A DNA stretch of 64,000 bases from an uncultured Desulfobulbaceae bacterium (GCA_937910875.1 CALENA010000151.1:1-64000), one strand, 5' to 3'; counted from the first letter of the stretch, positions 25,514 to 35,330 are shown. The notes: generated by a model from the sequence alone, not told the origin. Program-made: numbers and translations.

Positions 25514-26176
25514 ATGGAAGCAATCGACTGCATTACCACCCGCAAAAGCATTCGCAAATTCACTGACCAGCCGGTCAGCAGAGAACTGATCATGGACGTG
25601 ATTCGCACGGCACAGCAGAGCCCATCTTACAAGAACAGCCAGCCCTGGGAAGTGGCTGTGGTCAGTGGGGACAAAAAGGAAGGCTTGAGCCGGCTGATGA
25701 TCGATCTTCTGGCAACAGACACGGCCGCCACCCCGGACCTGGCCGCCCCGACCTCCTGGCCTGCCCCCGAACAGGCCAGGATCAAAGAACTGTTCCAGAT
25801 GCGCCTTGAGGCCACCGGCATTGATCTCAGCGCCCCGGCCATCATCAAGAAGGCCAAGAGGGCCAATTTCTCTTTTTATGGGGCTCCCCTGGCCGTCTAT
25901 CTCTACCAGGAAAGCTCTCTTTCGGAATGGTCACTCTTTGATCTGGGCCTCTTTGCCCAATCCCTGATGCTGGCCGCCCACGGGAAAGGATTGGGCAGTG
26001 TCCCCCAGGCCTTTATCACCGACTATTCCGCCGAGGTCAAAGAATATCTGGGAATTCCGGCCACGAAACGGCTGGTCCTGGGACTGAGTGTCGGCTACCC
26101 GGACATGGAATCCTCAGTCAACAAACTGACCACCAGCCGCGCACCGGCAGAAGAGATCACCACCTGGTTTGAATGA
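25514..26176 (+). CDS. Nitroreductase family FMN protein
   Basis: This 220-residue protein has the nitroreductase N-terminus ITTRKSIRKFTDQPV, then AQQSPSYKNSQPW, which binds FMN, and the C-terminal LGLSVGYPD. It should be a homodimeric NAD(P)H-dependent flavoenzyme acting on nitro compounds, quinones or similar acceptors. The ATG follows an AAGGAACG ribosome site. It stands alone; the next gene is convergent. Confidence 0.9.
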   Translation: MEAIDCITTRKSIRKFTDQPVSRELIMDVIRTAQQSPSYKNSQPWEVAVVSGDKKEGLSRLMIDLLATDTAATPDLAAPTSWPAPEQARIKELFQMRLEATGIDLSAPAIIKKAKRANFSFYGAPLAVYLYQESSLSEWSLFDLGLFAQSLMLAAHGKGLGSVPQAFITDYSAEVKEYLGIPATKRLVLGLSVGYPDMESSVNKLTTSRAPAEEITTWFE

Positions 26177-26220
26177 TAAGCGTCTGTGCATCCCCTGCGC
26201 TGAGGCCAAACAGCCCGCAA

Positions 26221-27207
26221 TCAGATAATTTTCTCCAGCTTTTTGATCTGCTCATACTCACCCAGGACCACCAGAGTATCCCCTTTGAGAATAATGGTGC
26301 TGGGATTGGGGTTAAACTGCATCTCGCCCAGGCTGCGCTTGATGGCCACAACAATCAGATCAAAATCGCGACGGATACTGGAATCCATCAGGGTCTGATT
26401 GACCATGCGGCTGCCATCGGAGACACCCAGTTCCTCAAGCCGCAGACCAAGCTCGCCGCCGCTGACAGTCAGATCGATAAAATCGGTGACCGTGGGCTTG
26501 AGGACGTGATGGGCCATACGACAGGCCCCGATATAATAGGGAGAGATCACCTTGTCGGCCCCGGCCCGGATGAGCTTGGTCTCTCCGCCCTCAGCCCCGC
26601 TGGAGCGGGCCATGATATAGAGACTGGAGTTGAGACCCCGGGCCGAAAGGGTGATATAGACATTGTTGGCATCCGACGAGACCACGGCAATCAACCCCTT
26701 GGCCTGCTTGACCCCGGCCTTGAGAAGCATGTCATCGTTTGAGGCCTCCCCCTCAAGGAAGAGGTAATTAAGGTCATTCAGGGCCAGAAGGACCTTCGGG
26801 TCGCTCTCAATGACCACAAAGGGCTTGCCGGCCTCATGCAGCAACCGGCAGATGACCCGACCGATCCGGCCGAAGCCGCAGACAATATAGTGGTCATGCA
26901 ACCCCTGAACCTTCTTCTTCATATGCATCCTCCCGTATACCGCACGTAACTCCCCTTCGACCACCGCCTCGGTAATCTTGCTGAACACGAACATGACAAA
27001 ACCCACCCCGACCAGGATCAGAACCATGGTGAAGAGTCGCCCACCTGGACTGAGATGAACCACCTCGCCATAACCGACCGTACTGATGGTGATCAGGGTC
27101 ATATAGAGACCATCGACAAAGGTGCTGTGCTCCAGAAACATATAACCAAAGGCACCAAAAAGAAGGATGCCCAGGAGCATAAGTGTGGCCGTTATTGATT
27201 TATGCAT
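26221..27207 (-). CDS. Potassium channel protein with RCK (TrkA-N/TrkA-C) domains
   Basis: This 328-residue protein has two transmembrane helices around the selectivity filter STVGYGEV (about residues 42-49). A Rossmann TrkA-N/RCK domain (YIVCGFGRIGRVICRLL) follows, and a C-terminal TrkA-C domain ends in ILKGDTLVVLGEYEQIKKLEKII. It is a ligand-gated tetrameric K+ channel resembling MthK and Kch types. No accessory gene is adjacent. Confidence 0.92.
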   Translation of the reverse strand: MHKSITATLMLLGILLFGAFGYMFLEHSTFVDGLYMTLITISTVGYGEVVHLSPGGRLFTMVLILVGVGFVMFVFSKITEAVVEGELRAVYGRMHMKKKVQGLHDHYIVCGFGRIGRVICRLLHEAGKPFVVIESDPKVLLALNDLNYLFLEGEASNDDMLLKAGVKQAKGLIAVVSSDANNVYITLSARGLNSSLYIMARSSGAEGGETKLIRAGADKVISPYYIGACRMAHHVLKPTVTDFIDLTVSGGELGLRLEELGVSDGSRMVNQTLMDSSIRRDFDLIVVAIKRSLGEMQFNPNPSTIILKGDTLVVLGEYEQIKKLEKII

Positions 27208-27569
27208 CGATCAGTGATCTCACGGCCGAAATACGGCGCAGAAGGGGATGAATTTCAGGAAACTCGACAAACAGCCAGACTTTCTTTTAAGATTGTCGCT
27301 CTGAGATTGCAAACAAAATATTGCCCGGCCACCCAAAGAAAACCGCCCGGCAATTTGAAATAATGCACAAAATAACGCTTGACGCCCCTGAACGGCCGCC
27401 GTAAAAATATCGTCACTATCGAAGCAGCAGCGCATCTGTCGTTGTCATCGACCTGCTGTCATCAGCGGACTCCAACTCGCAGGAATTTTTCAATCAAGTC
27501 AAGCGATTCTGAATAGTTACACAACAGGAAAACAAACAGCCTTCCACAATCTCTTTGCAGGAATTCACC
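27208..27569. other. Divergent intergenic region, nothing specific recognised
   Basis: This 360-bp region lies between the divergent K+ channel and MBL hydrolase genes, so it must hold both promoters. I see no RNA gene, strong hairpin or clear promoter boxes. Confidence 0.5.
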
Positions 27570-28316
27570 ATGAACACGTACAAAATTCACCCCATTGTCA
27601 TGGGCACCAAGGTCTTTGACAAAGGCATGATGACCTATCAACACGACTACGGCACCCCCTACACCATCCCCATCTACTGCTGGTATATCGAAGGTGGCGA
27701 CAAGAAGATCCTGGTCGACACCGGCGAGTTGCGTCCGATCCAGTCAGCCGACCGGGAAACAAACATCGGCGGCAAGATCTACACCTTTGAAGAAGGGCTG
27801 GCCCAGTGGGGCCTGATCCCAACCGACATTGATCTGGTCATCCACACCCATTTGCACGCCGATCATTGCGAAAATGACTACAAATGCGAAAACGCGGTCT
27901 TTTACATCCATGAACAGGAACTGGCCACCATTCGCAACTGCCACCCTCTGGACTACCGCTATGTGGAAGACTATATCTACGAAATCGAGCAGAACGGGCA
28001 GATCCAGGTGATCAAGCAGGACTGTGAGATCGTTCCCGGAATTTCGGTCATGCACACCCCGGCCCATACTCCGGGCGGGCTCACAATCTTCATCGAGACC
28101 GAACAGGGCAGGGCGGCCATCACCGGGTTCTGTGTGATCAGGGAGAACTTTGAGCCACCGGCCGCAATCCGGGCCATGGAGATGGAAGTGATCCCGCCCG
28201 GTACCAGTATCAACACCTATGAGGCCTACGACCTGCTCCTGAAGGTGAGGGATCTGGCCGACATAATCCTGCCTCTGCACGAACCCGAGTTTGCCGGCAT
28301 CGACACCATCGGCTGA
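27570..28316 (+). CDS. N-acyl-homoserine-lactonase-like MBL-fold hydrolase
   Basis: This 248-residue metallo-beta-lactamase-fold enzyme has the zinc motif HTHLHADHCEN and HTPAHTPGG downstream, with LPLHEPE near the end. These motifs fit the AHL lactonase (AttM/AiiA) subfamily, but the substrate may equally be another lactone or thioester. The ATG at 27570 was preferred to a TTG at 27555. It is followed by an MFS transporter, which suggests uptake or export of the same compound. Confidence 0.8.
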   Translation: MNTYKIHPIVMGTKVFDKGMMTYQHDYGTPYTIPIYCWYIEGGDKKILVDTGELRPIQSADRETNIGGKIYTFEEGLAQWGLIPTDIDLVIHTHLHADHCENDYKCENAVFYIHEQELATIRNCHPLDYRYVEDYIYEIEQNGQIQVIKQDCEIVPGISVMHTPAHTPGGLTIFIETEQGRAAITGFCVIRENFEPPAAIRAMEMEVIPPGTSINTYEAYDLLLKVRDLADIILPLHEPEFAGIDTIG

Positions 28317-28453
28317 CCAGGATTACGGACACACCGTTTCCCCGCTCTCCAGGGATCAGCAGATCAGACACCAATATTTACGCCACCCTCTTCCCCCGGA
28401 TCGGCCCTTTTCCCTGCTTGACCGGAAATGGGCCGGCCGTTCAGGTCGCACCG

Positions 28454-29611
28454 ATGATCAACGAACAGCAAAAACCCATGTTCCGCTTTCTCATGGTCAT
28501 GACCATGGCCGCCGTCATCGGCCTGCAGACCTGGATGATCCTGTTCAACAACTTTGCTGTTGAAATCGCAGGGCTGGATGGCAGCCAGGTGGGGCTACTC
28601 CAGTCGATCCGGGAGATCCCCGGGCTTCTGGCACTCCTGGCCATCTATGCGATGCTGCTCATCAGCGAGCACCGCCTGGCCGCCCTGTCCGTGATCCTTT
28701 TGGGACTGGGCACCTTGTTTGCCGGTTATTTCCCTTCCATGGGAGGCCTGATCTGCACCACCCTGATCATGAGCTTTGGCTTCCACTATTTCGAGACCTG
28801 TAACCAGTCCCTGACCCTGCAGTACTTTGACAAGGCCACCGCGCCCCTGGTCTTCGGACGCCTGCGGAGCCTGGGTGCTGCGGCCAATATCGTGGCCGCC
28901 GTGCTCCTCTTCACCCTGGGCTTTTTTCTCGATTACAAGGCCATGTATCTGGGGATGGGCAGCCTGGTGACGGCAGCCGGCATCTGGGCCCTGTTCCAGG
29001 ACCCGTCACACACCGAAATCGTGCCCCAGCATCGCAAGATGATCTTCCGCCGCCGTTATGGACTGTACTACTTTCTCACCTTTATGGCCGGGGCCAGGCG
29101 CCAGATCTTCATCGCCTTTTCCGTGCTCCTCCTGGTCAAGATATTCCACTTTTCCCTGCGCGAGGTGGCCATCCTGTTCGTGCTCAACAACGTGGTGAAT
29201 TACTTCCTCAGCCCTCTCATCGGCCGGGCCATCGTCCGTTTTGGTGAACGCAAAGTGCTGAGCCTGGAATACGCCGGCCTGATCCTGGTCTTTCTCACCT
29301 ACGCCCTGACCCAGTCCAAGGCCGTGGTCATCGGGATGTATATCCTTGACCACGGCCTGTTCAACTTCGCCATCGCCATCCGCACCTATTTTCAGAAGGT
29401 GGCTGACCCCCAGGACATTGCCCCAAGTATGGCCATGGGTTTCACCATCAACCACATTGCCGCCGTGGTCCTGCCGGTTCTGGGCGGTCTGGCCTGGATG
29501 ATCGACCACCGTATCCCCTTCATTGCCGGGGCAGCCATGAGCCTGATCTCGCTGGTGGCCGTACAGTGGATTCCAAATTTCAGTGACCGGCCAGACATAT
29601 CCACTGACTGA
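28454..29611 (+). CDS. MFS transporter
   Basis: This 385-residue protein has about twelve hydrophobic segments and MFS loops (GLLQSIREIPGLLALLA; PLIGRAIVRFGERKVL). It is an inner-membrane secondary transporter of unknown substrate. The ATG at 28454 (MINEQQKPMFRF) begins just before the first helix; a start at 28418 would add 12 residues. It lies 137 bp downstream of the lactonase-like gene on the same strand. Confidence 0.85.
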   Translation: MINEQQKPMFRFLMVMTMAAVIGLQTWMILFNNFAVEIAGLDGSQVGLLQSIREIPGLLALLAIYAMLLISEHRLAALSVILLGLGTLFAGYFPSMGGLICTTLIMSFGFHYFETCNQSLTLQYFDKATAPLVFGRLRSLGAAANIVAAVLLFTLGFFLDYKAMYLGMGSLVTAAGIWALFQDPSHTEIVPQHRKMIFRRRYGLYYFLTFMAGARRQIFIAFSVLLLVKIFHFSLREVAILFVLNNVVNYFLSPLIGRAIVRFGERKVLSLEYAGLILVFLTYALTQSKAVVIGMYILDHGLFNFAIAIRTYFQKVADPQDIAPSMAMGFTINHIAAVVLPVLGGLAWMIDHRIPFIAGAAMSLISLVAVQWIPNFSDRPDISTD

Positions 29612-29846
29612 TCCTCCTCACCCTCAATACACCCAGGACCCACGGCACCTGGCCTCCCCCTGTCGGGGACAAGAATGAGCACTGCCACACATCCCCAACA
29701 GACTCAAAAGACTCCGGGTTGACTGTTCTGCGAATAAATATTCTCAACAATCACAGAAACAATTTGATGCGACAACCAGGTTCCTGTACTCTTCTTACTG
29801 AAGCGGGGAGTCAAACAAAGAGTAAAAATTGCGACAAAAAAAGATT

Positions 29847-31235
29847 ATGAGATATCATTCTCTTCACCGACAGAGTTTTGCCATCCTTTTTTTCCTGCTC
29901 GCAGGTTTTCTCCTGGCCTTGCCCCAGCCATCTCAGGCCACCTCTCCACCCCCGGAAATCCTTCTGGTCAACTCTTACCACGAGGGCTACAAGGGAACGG
30001 ATGATATCGTGGCCGGCTTTCGTTCTATCCTGAACACCTCCCTGCCTGATGTCTCTATCAAAACAGAGTATCTCGACTCCAAGAATAACTCCGGAGAAGT
30101 TTACAACAAAAAGCTGGTTGAACTGCTGCGGACAAAATACCGGGAAAATCATTTTGAACTGATTGTTGCCACCGATGATTATGCCTTCAATATTGTTGAA
30201 AAATACTACGATGAATTATTCGCGTCCACTCCCGTTGTCTTTTGTGGCACCAATGCATTTGACTTAAAACGACTGACAGGCAAGGCTGATTTCGTCGGCG
30301 TTGACGAACGTCCCAGTTTTAAGGAAACCATCGAACTCATCACCCAACTCCGACCACAAACCAGGCGTATTGTCGTCATTCATGATGATTCCCTGGTCGG
30401 CCAGATCAACAGCGCTACGTTTCGTCTTGAGGCAGCTGGATTTACCCAGAAGATCGAATTTGAATATCTGGCCGGTTTACTGGAGGAAGACCTGCTGGAC
30501 CGCATCCAGACGCTCTCTTCTGATACCGCAGTCTTTTATTTTGCCTCCTTTATCATGGATCACAAAGGCCATGTGTACAGCAGTGGAGATGCCCTGAAAA
30601 ATCTGGCGGCCCACAGCCCTGTGCCCATCTTTGGCGGCTGGGAATTCAATCTGGGCCATGGCATTATCGGAGGCAAGCTGATCAATCTCTTCGAACATGG
30701 AACCTTGGCCGGGAGCCTGGCCGTAGAGATCTTGACTGAACATAATCCTGATTCCCTGCCCAAACTCTCACCCAGCCCGAATCAGTTCATGTTTGATGAC
30801 CTGGAGCTGCAACGGTTTGAGATTAAAGACAAACAACTGCCGCCTGAGAGTATCATCATCAACCGGCCGCCAACATTTTATCAACAGAATCGGGCAGACA
30901 TTTTCATTGCGCTCTCGGTCCTGCTGACCATCATCGTCAGTGGTTCTTTTGTGATCCTCTATCAGAGCCGGTTAAGGCTTCGCAAGTCTTATGAGGAGCA
31001 GCTGCAAATAGAAAAATCTCTGCGCGCATCGCAAGCTGATCTCGAACAGGCCATGGCAGAAGTCAAGACATTGCGCGGCATACTGCCAATCTGTTCATTC
31101 TGTAAAAAAATACGAGATGAGGAAGGGGAGTATACACAGATAGAGATGTATATCCACAAACACTCAGGTGTGGATTTCAGCCATACGATCTGCCCGAATT
31201 GCATGAAAAAACATTATCCGGAATACTCAGACTGA
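29847..31235 (+). CDS. Periplasmic-binding sensor with CxxC-rich cytoplasmic tail
   Basis: This protein of about 462 residues has a signal peptide (FAILFFLLAGFLLALPQPSQA) and a periplasmic ABC-substrate-binding-like domain (EILLVNSYHEGYKGTDDIVAGF). A transmembrane helix (IFIALSVLLTIIVSGSFVILY) and a short coiled coil follow. The tail runs LRGILPICSFCKKIRD, YTQIEMYIHKHSGVDFSH, ICPNCMKKHYPE. This tail, with two CxxC pairs, recurs at the end of signalling proteins in Desulfobacterota and may bind a metal. There is no kinase, cyclase or HTH domain, so the output is unknown. Confidence 0.75.
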   Translation: MRYHSLHRQSFAILFFLLAGFLLALPQPSQATSPPPEILLVNSYHEGYKGTDDIVAGFRSILNTSLPDVSIKTEYLDSKNNSGEVYNKKLVELLRTKYRENHFELIVATDDYAFNIVEKYYDELFASTPVVFCGTNAFDLKRLTGKADFVGVDERPSFKETIELITQLRPQTRRIVVIHDDSLVGQINSATFRLEAAGFTQKIEFEYLAGLLEEDLLDRIQTLSSDTAVFYFASFIMDHKGHVYSSGDALKNLAAHSPVPIFGGWEFNLGHGIIGGKLINLFEHGTLAGSLAVEILTEHNPDSLPKLSPSPNQFMFDDLELQRFEIKDKQLPPESIIINRPPTFYQQNRADIFIALSVLLTIIVSGSFVILYQSRLRLRKSYEEQLQIEKSLRASQADLEQAMAEVKTLRGILPICSFCKKIRDEEGEYTQIEMYIHKHSGVDFSHTICPNCMKKHYPEYSD

Positions 31236-31269
31236 AGGAACACTATCCATTTCCCCCATCTGGTAAAAC

Positions 31270-31306
31270 AAAACGGGCAACCAGGATAAACCTGATTGCC
31301 CGTTTT
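31270..31306 (+). terminator. Hairpin terminator
   Basis: AAAACGGGCAA (31270-31280) pairs with TTGCCCGTTTT (31296-31306), with CCAGG/CCTG extending the stem. It lies after the sensor gene (stop at 31235), and the A/T-flanked stem could terminate in both directions, including after the leftward tRNA genes. Confidence 0.8.
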
Positions 31307-31313
31307 ATATTGA

Positions 31314-31391
31314 TGGCGTCCCCAACCGGATTTGAACCGGTGTTGCCGGCGTGAAAGGCCGGTGTCCTGGACCCGACTAGACGATGGGGAC
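31314..31391 (-). tRNA. tRNA-Glu (UUC)
   Basis: The minus strand from 31391 folds as tRNA: acceptor GTCCCCA/TGGGGAC, D-arm with TCTAGTCGGG, anticodon loop CTTTCAC (UUC) and T-arm GGTTCAAATCC. A genomic CCA is encoded at 31314-31316. It lies 10 bp from tRNA-Lys, which is upstream in the same transcript. Confidence 0.95.
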
Positions 31392-31401
31392 GGGTATGTG
31401 C

Positions 31402-31477
31402 TGGTGGGTCGTGTGCGACTCGAACGCACGACTCTCTGCTTAAAAGGCAGATACTCTACCGACTGAGTTAACGACCC
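31402..31477 (-). tRNA. tRNA-Lys (UUU)
   Basis: The minus strand from 31477 folds as tRNA: acceptor GGGTCGT/ACGACCC, D-arm AACTCAGTCGGTAGAG, anticodon loop CTTTTAA (UUU) and T-arm CGTTCGAGTCG. CCA is encoded at 31402-31404. Confidence 0.95.
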
Positions 31478-31751
31478 CCTGAAACGGATTTTTATACCGA
31501 TTCTAAGCCGTAGTGTCAAGCCGAAATAAAGATTGTCGGCAATTTATCATTTGGATTTGAGGCCGTCAAGCAGGAAACAGCATGCTCCCCGTTTTCCTCT
31601 CACTATCCGCAGAGGACAAAGAGAGGCAGGCCAGGGGGCTGAAATCAGTTGTGAGGCCAGGGCAGGAATGCTATATATTCGTTCTTAAACGTGCCCCACG
31701 GGTGGGGCCGTCTGCTTTTCACAGGTTAACGTTGAGATCAAGGATGGGCAA

Positions 31752-32357
31752 ATGGGATTTTTAAAGGGTACAGCGGGTTTTGTTCGCTTCGCAATTGAGG
31801 GTGAGTTACCCAAGCCGTTCTGGGATTTCGTGGCCGAACGGGTAACAGCCTTTTCCTTTAAGGATATTGACGACACCTATGACGAATTTTCCATCGGCTG
31901 GGTCTCGATCCATAACATGTTCGATTCCCAGTTCAACTTCGCATCATACGCCAACGGGGACTATGTGACCCTGGCTCTGCGTATCGACGAACGCAAAGTC
32001 TCGCCGGCCATCCTCAAAAAGTTTGTGGACAAGGAAGAGGAACGGATCAAAAAAGAAAAACAAATCCCCAAAATCAGCCGAACCATGCGCACCGAGATCA
32101 AGGAGCGGATACGGGTCGAACTGATGCGCCGCGCCATCCCGCTCCCAGCGGTCTATGAACTGTACTGGAATGTGGCCGACTCAACCCTGATCTTCTTCAG
32201 CACCAGCAGCAAGGCCCACACCCTGCTCGAAGATCTGTTCAAGGAGACCTTTGGCCTGACCCTGATCCAGCAGATCCCCTACAACACGGCCGAGCACCTC
32301 CTGGACGAAGCAGGCACAACACACCTGGCCCGGATCAGCCCTGCGATCTTTGTCTGA
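31752..32357 (+). CDS. RdgC-like protein, N-terminal part
   Basis: This 201-residue protein begins MGFLKGTAGFVRFAIEGELP and ends its recognisable part near EDLFKETFGLTLIQQIP. It matches the N-terminal two thirds of RdgC, the ring-shaped DNA-binding protein that modulates RecA. E. coli RdgC is 303 residues. The C-terminal third appears to be encoded by the next gene (32409-32951), so this looks like a natural split. The ATG at 31752 was chosen because the family N-terminus begins there. Confidence 0.75.
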   Translation: MGFLKGTAGFVRFAIEGELPKPFWDFVAERVTAFSFKDIDDTYDEFSIGWVSIHNMFDSQFNFASYANGDYVTLALRIDERKVSPAILKKFVDKEEERIKKEKQIPKISRTMRTEIKERIRVELMRRAIPLPAVYELYWNVADSTLIFFSTSSKAHTLLEDLFKETFGLTLIQQIPYNTAEHLLDEAGTTHLARISPAIFV

Positions 32358-32408
32358 ACCCCCGCCTTCATTCCTGCTATCCTCATTTAACATACGGACC
32401 CCAACATC

Positions 32409-32951
32409 ATGGATCTTGTCGACCTGATCATTGAAAAACGATTTCTCGGCCAGGAGTTTCTCACCTGGCTGTGGTGGAAAAGCGAAGAACGCGGCGGCGG
32501 GGTCGAACTGCCGGGCCAGGGCGATATCCTGGTGGTGTTTGAAAAACACATGCTCCTGGAATACGGCGAAGGCGAGGCCAATGAAAAACTGATCTGCCGC
32601 GGTCTGCAAACCGAACTCCAGGAGGCACGTACCGGTTTGACCATGGGCAAGAAGCTGGAACAGGCCCGAGTTCGCCTGGCCCAGAACGATCATGAATGGA
32701 ACGTGACCCTGACCGCCACCCTCATGGAATTCCGCAGCGTCCGCCTGCCCAAGACCGGGGACACCGAGCAGGGCGGCAACAATCCCGAGGAACTTGAAGG
32801 CATGGTCCTTGAACGGATCTTCCTCTTTGAGGAGCTGGTTCGTCTGGTCAATGACCTGTTCCGCCTCTTCCTGACCATCCGGGTCAGCGACCAATGGCAC
32901 GACGAACTGCTCAAAATCAGGGCCTGGGTCAAACGCACCAGCGCCACCTGA
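32409..32951 (+). CDS. RdgC-like protein, C-terminal part (putative)
   Basis: This 180-residue protein lies 51 bp after the RdgC-like gene. Its stretch from FLTWLWWKSEE through GKKLEQARVRL and LMEFRSVRLP to the closing LVRLVNDLFRLFLTIR resembles, in order, the RdgC C-terminal region (ELTEWV, GKVVTKLAL, LKRLKF and a final helix). By this reading it completes the RdgC ring subunit in trans. Similarity is weak by eye; otherwise it would be an unrecognised protein. Confidence 0.55.
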   Translation: MDLVDLIIEKRFLGQEFLTWLWWKSEERGGGVELPGQGDILVVFEKHMLLEYGEGEANEKLICRGLQTELQEARTGLTMGKKLEQARVRLAQNDHEWNVTLTATLMEFRSVRLPKTGDTEQGGNNPEELEGMVLERIFLFEELVRLVNDLFRLFLTIRVSDQWHDELLKIRAWVKRTSAT

Positions 32952-32990
32952 AAGCGCATTTCATGAAACAAGCAACGCAATGGTATTGTT

Positions 32991-34436
32991 ATGAAATTTG
33001 AAACAGTTATCGGGCTTGAGATTCATGCCCAACTCAAGACCAACACCAAGATCTTCTGCGGTTGCGCCACCACCTTTGGAAAGGCACCCAACACCCAGAC
33101 CTGCCCGGTCTGCCTGGGTCTGCCTGGCACCCTGCCGGTTCTGAACAGGCAAGTAGTCGAATTTGCCATCAAAATGGGACTGGCCACCGACTCGCACATC
33201 AACCGTTTCAATCAGTTCGCCCGCAAGAATTATTTCTATCCCGACCTGCCCAAGGGCTACCAGACCTCGCAGTTCGATCTGCCGATCATCGAACGCGGCC
33301 AGGTGGAAATCGAGGTCGACGGAAAGAGCAGGACCATCGGTATCACCCGCATGCACATGGAAGAGGATGCCGGCAAGCTGATCCACGATGAGCGCGAACC
33401 ACTCTCCTATGTCGATCTCAACCGCACCGGCACCCCGCTCCTGGAGATCGTCTCCGAACCTGACCTGCGCTCTCCCGAAGAGGCTTACGCCTATCTGCGC
33501 AAGATCCACGCTATCCTCCGCTATCTGGACATCTGCGACGGCAACATGCAGGAGGGCAGTTTCCGCTGTGATGCCAACATCTCCCTCAGACCTGTGGGCC
33601 AGGAAGCACTGGGGACACGGACGGAGCTCAAGAACATGAACTCCTTCCGCAATGTTCAGAATGCTCTCGAATATGAGGTCCGCCGCCAGCGCGACATCCT
33701 CCTGGACGGCGGCACAATCACCCAGGCGACCCTGCTCTGGGACGCCGACCGCAACCGGACCGAGTCCATGCGCAGCAAGGAAGAGGCCCATGATTACCGC
33801 TACTTCCCCTGCCCGGACCTGGTTCCTGTCCAGATCGACGAAGAGTGGATCGAGCGGGTGCGCGCCACCCTGCCGGAACTGCCGGACCAGCGCAAGGACC
33901 GTTTTATCAGCGCCTACGAACTGCCCGAATACGATGCCGGTCTGCTCACCGCCTCCCGCGAGCTGGCCGACTATTTTGAGGCCACGGTCCAGGCCGGGGC
34001 CCAGGCCAAAAAGGCCTCCAACTGGATCATGTCCGAGTTGCTGCGCGAACTCAAGGGCGAGGAAATTTCCAGCTGTCCCATCAAACCTGAACAGCTGGGC
34101 GCTCTGCTGAACATGGTCGAAGAGGGGACTATCAACGGCAAGATCGCCAAAACCGTCTTCCAGGAAATGATGGCCAGCGGCAAGGACCCCGAGCGTGTGG
34201 TCAGGGAAAAGAACCTGATCCAGGTCTCGGATGAGGGCGAGATCCTGGCCATGGTGCGCGAGATCATTGCCGCAAACCTCGACCAGGTGGTGGAATTCAA
34301 GGGTGGCAAGACCAAGCTCATGGGCTTCTTTGTCGGCCAGTTGATGCAAAAGACCAAGGGCAAGGCCAATCCCAAGATGGCCAATGACTTGTTCACACAA
34401 GAATTGGCGTCCTGGACGGCACGCCGAATTCTCTGA
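32991..34436 (+). CDS. gatB: Aspartyl/glutamyl-tRNA amidotransferase subunit B
   Basis: This 481-residue protein begins [20 protein letters not shown], includes [15 protein letters not shown] with its zinc-type cysteines, and carries the [15 protein letters not shown] and [14 protein letters not shown] signatures. The C-terminal YqeY-like tail starts at [15 protein letters not shown]. GatB activates Glu-tRNA(Gln) or Asp-tRNA(Asn) for amidation within GatCAB. gatC and gatA are not in the window. A tRNA-Glu lies 1.6 kb upstream. Confidence 0.97.
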   Translation: MKFETVIGLEIHAQLKTNTKIFCGCATTFGKAPNTQTCPVCLGLPGTLPVLNRQVVEFAIKMGLATDSHINRFNQFARKNYFYPDLPKGYQTSQFDLPIIERGQVEIEVDGKSRTIGITRMHMEEDAGKLIHDEREPLSYVDLNRTGTPLLEIVSEPDLRSPEEAYAYLRKIHAILRYLDICDGNMQEGSFRCDANISLRPVGQEALGTRTELKNMNSFRNVQNALEYEVRRQRDILLDGGTITQATLLWDADRNRTESMRSKEEAHDYRYFPCPDLVPVQIDEEWIERVRATLPELPDQRKDRFISAYELPEYDAGLLTASRELADYFEATVQAGAQAKKASNWIMSELLRELKGEEISSCPIKPEQLGALLNMVEEGTINGKIAKTVFQEMMASGKDPERVVREKNLIQVSDEGEILAMVREIIAANLDQVVEFKGGKTKLMGFFVGQLMQKTKGKANPKMANDLFTQELASWTARRIL

Positions 34437-34504
34437 CCAGCGTCACCTTGCCGCCGCTTCCTTTTCTCCCGCAATGGAACCAAACATCCGTTGCAGGCCA
34501 TAAG

Positions 34505-34572
34505 TGACCACGCCTGAGTGACGTACTTTCATATTTTGCTGTAGCTGGCGAATTTGATCCAGCAATGCTGAT
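34505..34572 (-). repeat. 68-nt repeat, copy 2 (minus strand)
   Basis: This segment between gatB and radC is about 78% identical by hand count to 22761-22828. In the matching frame it reads LLDQIRQLQQNMKVRHSGVV and continues GLQRMFGSIAG toward 34443. Confidence 0.6.
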
Positions 34573-34575
34573 GAG

Positions 34576-35322
34576 ATGGAGTCAAACCCCATGGAGAAAG
34601 AACAGTGGCAGGAAAAAGGCCAGGGCCATCGGCAACGGCTGCGGGACCGCTTCCTTGAGCGCGGCCTGGAAAACTTTACCGACGCCGAGGTCCTGGAACT
34701 GCTCCTCACCTTTGGCACCCCGCGCAGCGACTGCAAAGAGGCGGCCCGGACAGCCCTGAAGGAGTTCGACTCTCTGGCCGCAGTCCTTGAAGCCCCGCTC
34801 CCGGCCCTGCAGAAGATCAAGGGCATCGGCCCCAAAAACGGTTTTGCCATCCACTTTGTCCAGGCCACGGCCCGCCGCTACCTGGCCGCACGGCTGAAAG
34901 GCAAACGCTACCTCCACTCATCCGGCGATGTCCGTGATTTTCTCGTCCACTCCCTGCGCGGCCTGAAAAAGGAGGTCTTTCAGGTCATCTTCCTCGATAC
35001 GGCCCACGCCATCATCGACACCAGGACCGTGGCCGAGGGGACCATCAACGTCAACACCATCTACCCGCGCGAACTCCTGCACCAGGCCCTGGAGCTGAAC
35101 GCCGCCGCCCTGATCCTGGCCCACAACCACCCCTCGGGCAATCTCCAGCCCTCTTCCCAGGACCTCCAGCTGACCCGCAGCCTCTGCCTGATCGGCTCAT
35201 TCATGCACATCCAGATCCTCGACCACCTGATCATCGGCGACGGCTGCTACTCCATGGCCGATCAAGGCCTGATGGAGGACCTGCGGCAGGATGCGGTCCG
35301 GGCAGCCGAGACCCTGCGCTGA
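34576..35322 (+). CDS. radC: RadC family JAB-domain protein
   Basis: This protein of about 248 residues has an N-terminal helix-hairpin-helix region (LQKIKGIGPKNGFAIHFVQA) and a C-terminal JAB metalloprotease-like domain with FQVIFLDT and the motif HNHPSGNLQPSSQD (HxHx7D). Its role is unsettled despite the historic DNA-repair name. Two starts are possible, 34576 and 34591 (MEKEQWQ); the second has GGAG-like sequence closer by. It overlaps no gene and precedes hemW by 8 bp. Confidence 0.92.
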   Translation: MESNPMEKEQWQEKGQGHRQRLRDRFLERGLENFTDAEVLELLLTFGTPRSDCKEAARTALKEFDSLAAVLEAPLPALQKIKGIGPKNGFAIHFVQATARRYLAARLKGKRYLHSSGDVRDFLVHSLRGLKKEVFQVIFLDTAHAIIDTRTVAEGTINVNTIYPRELLHQALELNAAALILAHNHPSGNLQPSSQDLQLTRSLCLIGSFMHIQILDHLIIGDGCYSMADQGLMEDLRQDAVRAAETLR

Positions 35323-35330
35323 ACACCAAG

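Noticed and set aside
32961-34400. Long minus-strand open frame opposite gatB
   Set aside because: It mirrors gatB codons; the gatB product has all family motifs, while this frame has none.
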